From NCBI GenBank assembly GCA_029262895.1, contig JAJCYM010000092.1:1-62919 (forward strand): 62,919 bases of DNA. Reading direction: 5' to 3'. This stretch comes from Roseivirga sp. GTDB taxonomy: Bacteria > Bacteroidota > Bacteroidia > Cytophagales > Cyclobacteriaceae. Positions 60,747 to 62,919 of this stretch are shown here, piece after piece. Position numbers and translations under genes: made by a program. Positions within the stretch are counted from its first letter, which is position 1, and each line of letters begins with the position of its first letter. The notes below the pieces were generated by a model that saw only the letters and a list, made by a program, of their open reading frames with translations, ran no database searches and was not told the DNA's origin.

Positions 60747-61436
60747 ATGAAAAGACTTTTACTCATTTCCATAATGAGCCTTTTTTTTATCAATTTATCT
60801 CAGGCTCAATCTACATTAGGCTTCAATTTCCATGGGTTTCTACCTACCGGGGAACTGCGAGAGGATTCTCCTGAAATCTGGGGAGGAGGCTTTGGATTAG
60901 ACTTAGCTGTTCAAATTAAGCAATCCCCTATCCACCTCGGTGCTCAGTTTGGCTTTACCCGTTATGGTTCTGAGGTGCGGGAGGGAGATCATGGCAGTTT
61001 TCTTGGTGACGTCCGCGTAAGACGCAATAATGAAATTACATATGGACTTGGGCTGCTTCGCGTAAAGCCTCCGATAAATAACAACTTTCAGCCCTATCTT
61101 GATTTTTATAGCGGACTCAGCTACATCTACACCAGGTCAAGCATTAGGGAAGATGCATTTTCTGAACCATTTGAGCGAAGTCTGGATTTTGACGACATCG
61201 CTTTTAATTATGGTGCCGGAGCAGGCATCGAGTTCTTTCTTAATGAGTTTGTCAGTTTTGATTTTAGCTTCAAGGCCCTTAAAGGTTCACGCCCAAAATA
61301 CCTTACACCCAGGTCGGTAACCTACGATGCTGAATTAGAGGGTTATAACTTCAACATCAAAGAATCCAGGCTGGATCACTTCACTTTTTCCCTTGGCATT
61401 AAGGTGCTTCTTTCACACATTGATGACGAAAACTAG
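60747..61436 (+). CDS. Outer-membrane beta-barrel protein
   Basis: The 229-residue protein has a signal peptide (MKRLLLISIMSLFFINLSQ, then AQ) and a small barrel: alternating strands with LGFNFHGFLPTGELRED, LGAQFGFTRYGSEV, PYLDFYSGLSYIYTRSS and a final strand LDHFTFSLGIKVLL. It fits the OmpX/porin-family OMP_b-brl type. Function unknown. It is divergent from an XRE/S24 regulator and may be its target. Confidence 0.78.
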   Translation: MKRLLLISIMSLFFINLSQAQSTLGFNFHGFLPTGELREDSPEIWGGGFGLDLAVQIKQSPIHLGAQFGFTRYGSEVREGDHGSFLGDVRVRRNNEITYGLGLLRVKPPINNNFQPYLDFYSGLSYIYTRSSIREDAFSEPFERSLDFDDIAFNYGAGAGIEFFLNEFVSFDFSFKALKGSRPKYLTPRSVTYDAELEGYNFNIKESRLDHFTFSLGIKVLLSHIDDEN

Positions 61437-61546
61437 GCCCAAACCGCTCAACCCCCATTATTTGCGTTCCTAGAAATTGAATTTCAGGCCAAAGGTTCTT
61501 AGCTTACTTTCATTCGATTTTCATTTTCAATCAAAACATAAATCAA

Positions 61547-62919
61547 ATGAGATTTTATAAGGTTAAGAACCTGAAGAAATTCAGTTTCATGTTCCTTGTC
61601 ATGCTTTTGACTTCCGTTGCGTGGGGTCAGAAGGTGGACATGGATATATTCAAAAATATGAAGGCACGCCCCATTGGTCCTGCCGGAATGAGCGGAAGGA
61701 TTACCGCCATAGATGTGGTTCAAAGCGATCCGAACATCATCTATGCTGGTGCGGCATCCGGAGGTCTTTGGCGCTCCACTAGTGGTGGGCTCGATTGGGA
61801 ACCACTCTTCGATGATCAGGAAGTTCTGGGTATCGGAGCTATCGCCATAGATCAAAACAACCCTGATGTTATTTGGGTTGGAACAGGTGAAGGTAATCCA
61901 AGAAATTCTGTTTCCAGTGGCTACGGCCTCTACAAAACCATCGATGGTGGGGAGACCTGGAAATTATTGGGTCTGGAGGCCACTAGAAGTATACATCGTA
62001 TTATCATTCACAAAGATGATCCCAATACAGTTTTTATAGGTGCCATTGGCTCTCCATGGGGTGAAACCCCGGAAAGAGGTTTATGGAGAACCAAAGACGG
62101 TGGTGAAACTTTTGAACACATCTTGAAGGTAAATGACCTTACGGGTGTGGCCGATATGATTGTTGATCCGGACAACCCAAATAAAATATTTGTGGCTATG
62201 TGGGAACACAAGAGATGGCCATGGTTCTTCAAGTCAGGAGGAAAAGGTTCAGGTCTATATGTAACCTACGATGGTGGAGACAACTTCAAAAAACTTTCGA
62301 GTAAAGACGGCCTCCCCAAAGGTGATTTGGGTAGAATTGGTTTGGCCATATCAAAAAGCAATCCCGATTATATTTATGCCTTGATTGAATCAAAGACTAA
62401 TGGGCTTTACCGCTCCACGGATGGAGGTAAAACCTGGTCTTTAAGAGGAGCTTCGGCTAAAGTGCGAAACATTGGTGACCGCCCTTTTTACTATGGTGAC
62501 ATCTATGTGGATCCGGCAAATGAGAACAGACTTTACAGCCTTTATTCCCGAGTGTCAATGTCTGAGGATGGTGGTAAAAGCTTTGAAGTGATACTGCCTT
62601 ATTTTGGTCAATATGCAGTACATCCAGATCACCATGCTTTCTGGATACATCCAGATGATCCTTCTTTTATGATCGATGGAAATGATGGTGGACTCAACAT
62701 TACCAGAGATAAAGGAAAGACCTGGAGGTTCACGGAAAAACTACCTGTGGGTCAATTCTATCATGTCAATGTAGATCAAGAGACTCCTTATAATGTATAT
62801 GGAGGAATGCAGGACAACGGTTCGTGGAGAGGCCCTGGTTATACATGGACTAGTTCCGGCATCAGAAATCATGACTGGCGGGAATTGAGTTTTGGTGATG
62901 GTTTTGACGTAGTGCCAAT
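61547..62919 (+). CDS. VPS10/BNR-repeat secreted protein, 3' part missing
   Basis: The ATG at 61547 begins a signal peptide (MRFYKVKNLKKFSFMFLVML, cleavage after AWGQ), and the frame stays open for 457 codons to the window edge. The mature chain carries Asp-box motifs (STSGGLDW, TIDGGETW, TKDGGETF, STDGGKTW) and the segment RPIGPAGMSGRITAIDVV, which parallels the RSIGPYRGGRSAAVTGV region of the 1068-residue protein at 8374. The two are paralogues of the same secreted propeller family. The C-terminus is missing, so a sorting domain cannot be judged. Confidence 0.88.
   Translation, partial: MRFYKVKNLKKFSFMFLVMLLTSVAWGQKVDMDIFKNMKARPIGPAGMSGRITAIDVVQSDPNIIYAGAASGGLWRSTSGGLDWEPLFDDQEVLGIGAIAIDQNNPDVIWVGTGEGNPRNSVSSGYGLYKTIDGGETWKLLGLEATRSIHRIIIHKDDPNTVFIGAIGSPWGETPERGLWRTKDGGETFEHILKVNDLTGVADMIVDPDNPNKIFVAMWEHKRWPWFFKSGGKGSGLYVTYDGGDNFKKLSSKDGLPKGDLGRIGLAISKSNPDYIYALIESKTNGLYRSTDGGKTWSLRGASAKVRNIGDRPFYYGDIYVDPANENRLYSLYSRVSMSEDGGKSFEVILPYFGQYAVHPDHHAFWIHPDDPSFMIDGNDGGLNITRDKGKTWRFTEKLPVGQFYHVNVDQETPYNVYGGMQDNGSWRGPGYTWTSSGIRNHDWRELSFGDGFDVVP

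Noticed and set aside
1-62919. tRNA, rRNA genes and CRISPR arrays
   Set aside because: I looked for cloverleaf-like segments and regularly spaced direct repeats while reading the gaps and found none.

Overview
The window looks like a chromosomal segment of a Bacteroidota bacterium, most likely a marine Cytophagales-type organism. This rests on family content: a PorD/DUF4835-type type IX secretion gene, a DUF3078 protein, a Porin_10-type putative porin, the Bacteroidota form of RNA polymerase omega, split OstA/LptA and LptF-type genes, an OmpA protein with PD40 repeats, two large VPS10/BNR-type secreted proteins, and promoter candidates fitting TTG-N19-20-TAnnTTTG. The genus cannot be fixed from the sequence. 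Most of the window is ordinary core genome with short spacers and several convergent pairs whose ends overlap.

Region 1 (1-6952) is the accessory part. A tail-collar/microcystin-dependent-protein-type fibre gene, cut by the window start, is followed on the same strand by a formyltransferase of the Fmt/ArnA fold, a periplasmic-binding-protein-fold protein with no signal peptide, and an Fe(II)/2-oxoglutarate hydroxylase. Divergently, a TPR protein fused to a protein-arginine-methyltransferase domain (a layout like eukaryotic PRMT9) is followed by two tandem 196-residue Fe(II)/2-oxoglutarate oxygenases. Several different small-group-transfer or oxygenation enzymes beside one surface-fibre gene suggest a dedicated protein- or peptide-modification system. 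This is the best candidate for something undescribed.

Region 2 (7102-8373) has a small SPOR-like secreted protein and about 900 bases without a convincing gene. That stretch holds a minus-strand promoter match, several hairpins, one copy of a ~190-bp inverted-repeat element and an intrinsic terminator, so it may encode a structured RNA or a long leader. A second copy of the element (46197-46391) exactly fills the space between two convergent stop codons.

Region 3 (8374-22087) holds a VPS10/BNR protein, a small acidic protein, a minus-strand group (propeller-like membrane protein, MscS channel, cystathionine gamma-synthase/lyase), an OmpA/PD40 protein, a MORN-type protein and malate dehydrogenase. 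Region 4 (22181-38977) is housekeeping and envelope: tilS, OstA/LptA, bamD, rpoZ, coaBC, porD, recN, an OprB-like porin, fabI, ispE, an M23 peptidase, an M24 peptidase, an EamA exporter, LptF/G and tgt. Region 5 (39055-52780) has a GT2 glycosyltransferase, an ECF sigma factor, rsmG, a MacB-type permease, miaE, outer-membrane proteins, lpxK, a Nif3-family protein, a zinc-ribbon coiled-coil protein and a TPR protein. Region 6 (53445-59841) is a menaquinone cluster: a MenI-type thioesterase, menF, menD and menB in tight coupling, then menE after one gene on the opposite strand. The window ends with an XRE/S24 regulator divergent from a beta-barrel gene with a dyad between them, and a second VPS10/BNR gene cut by the window end.
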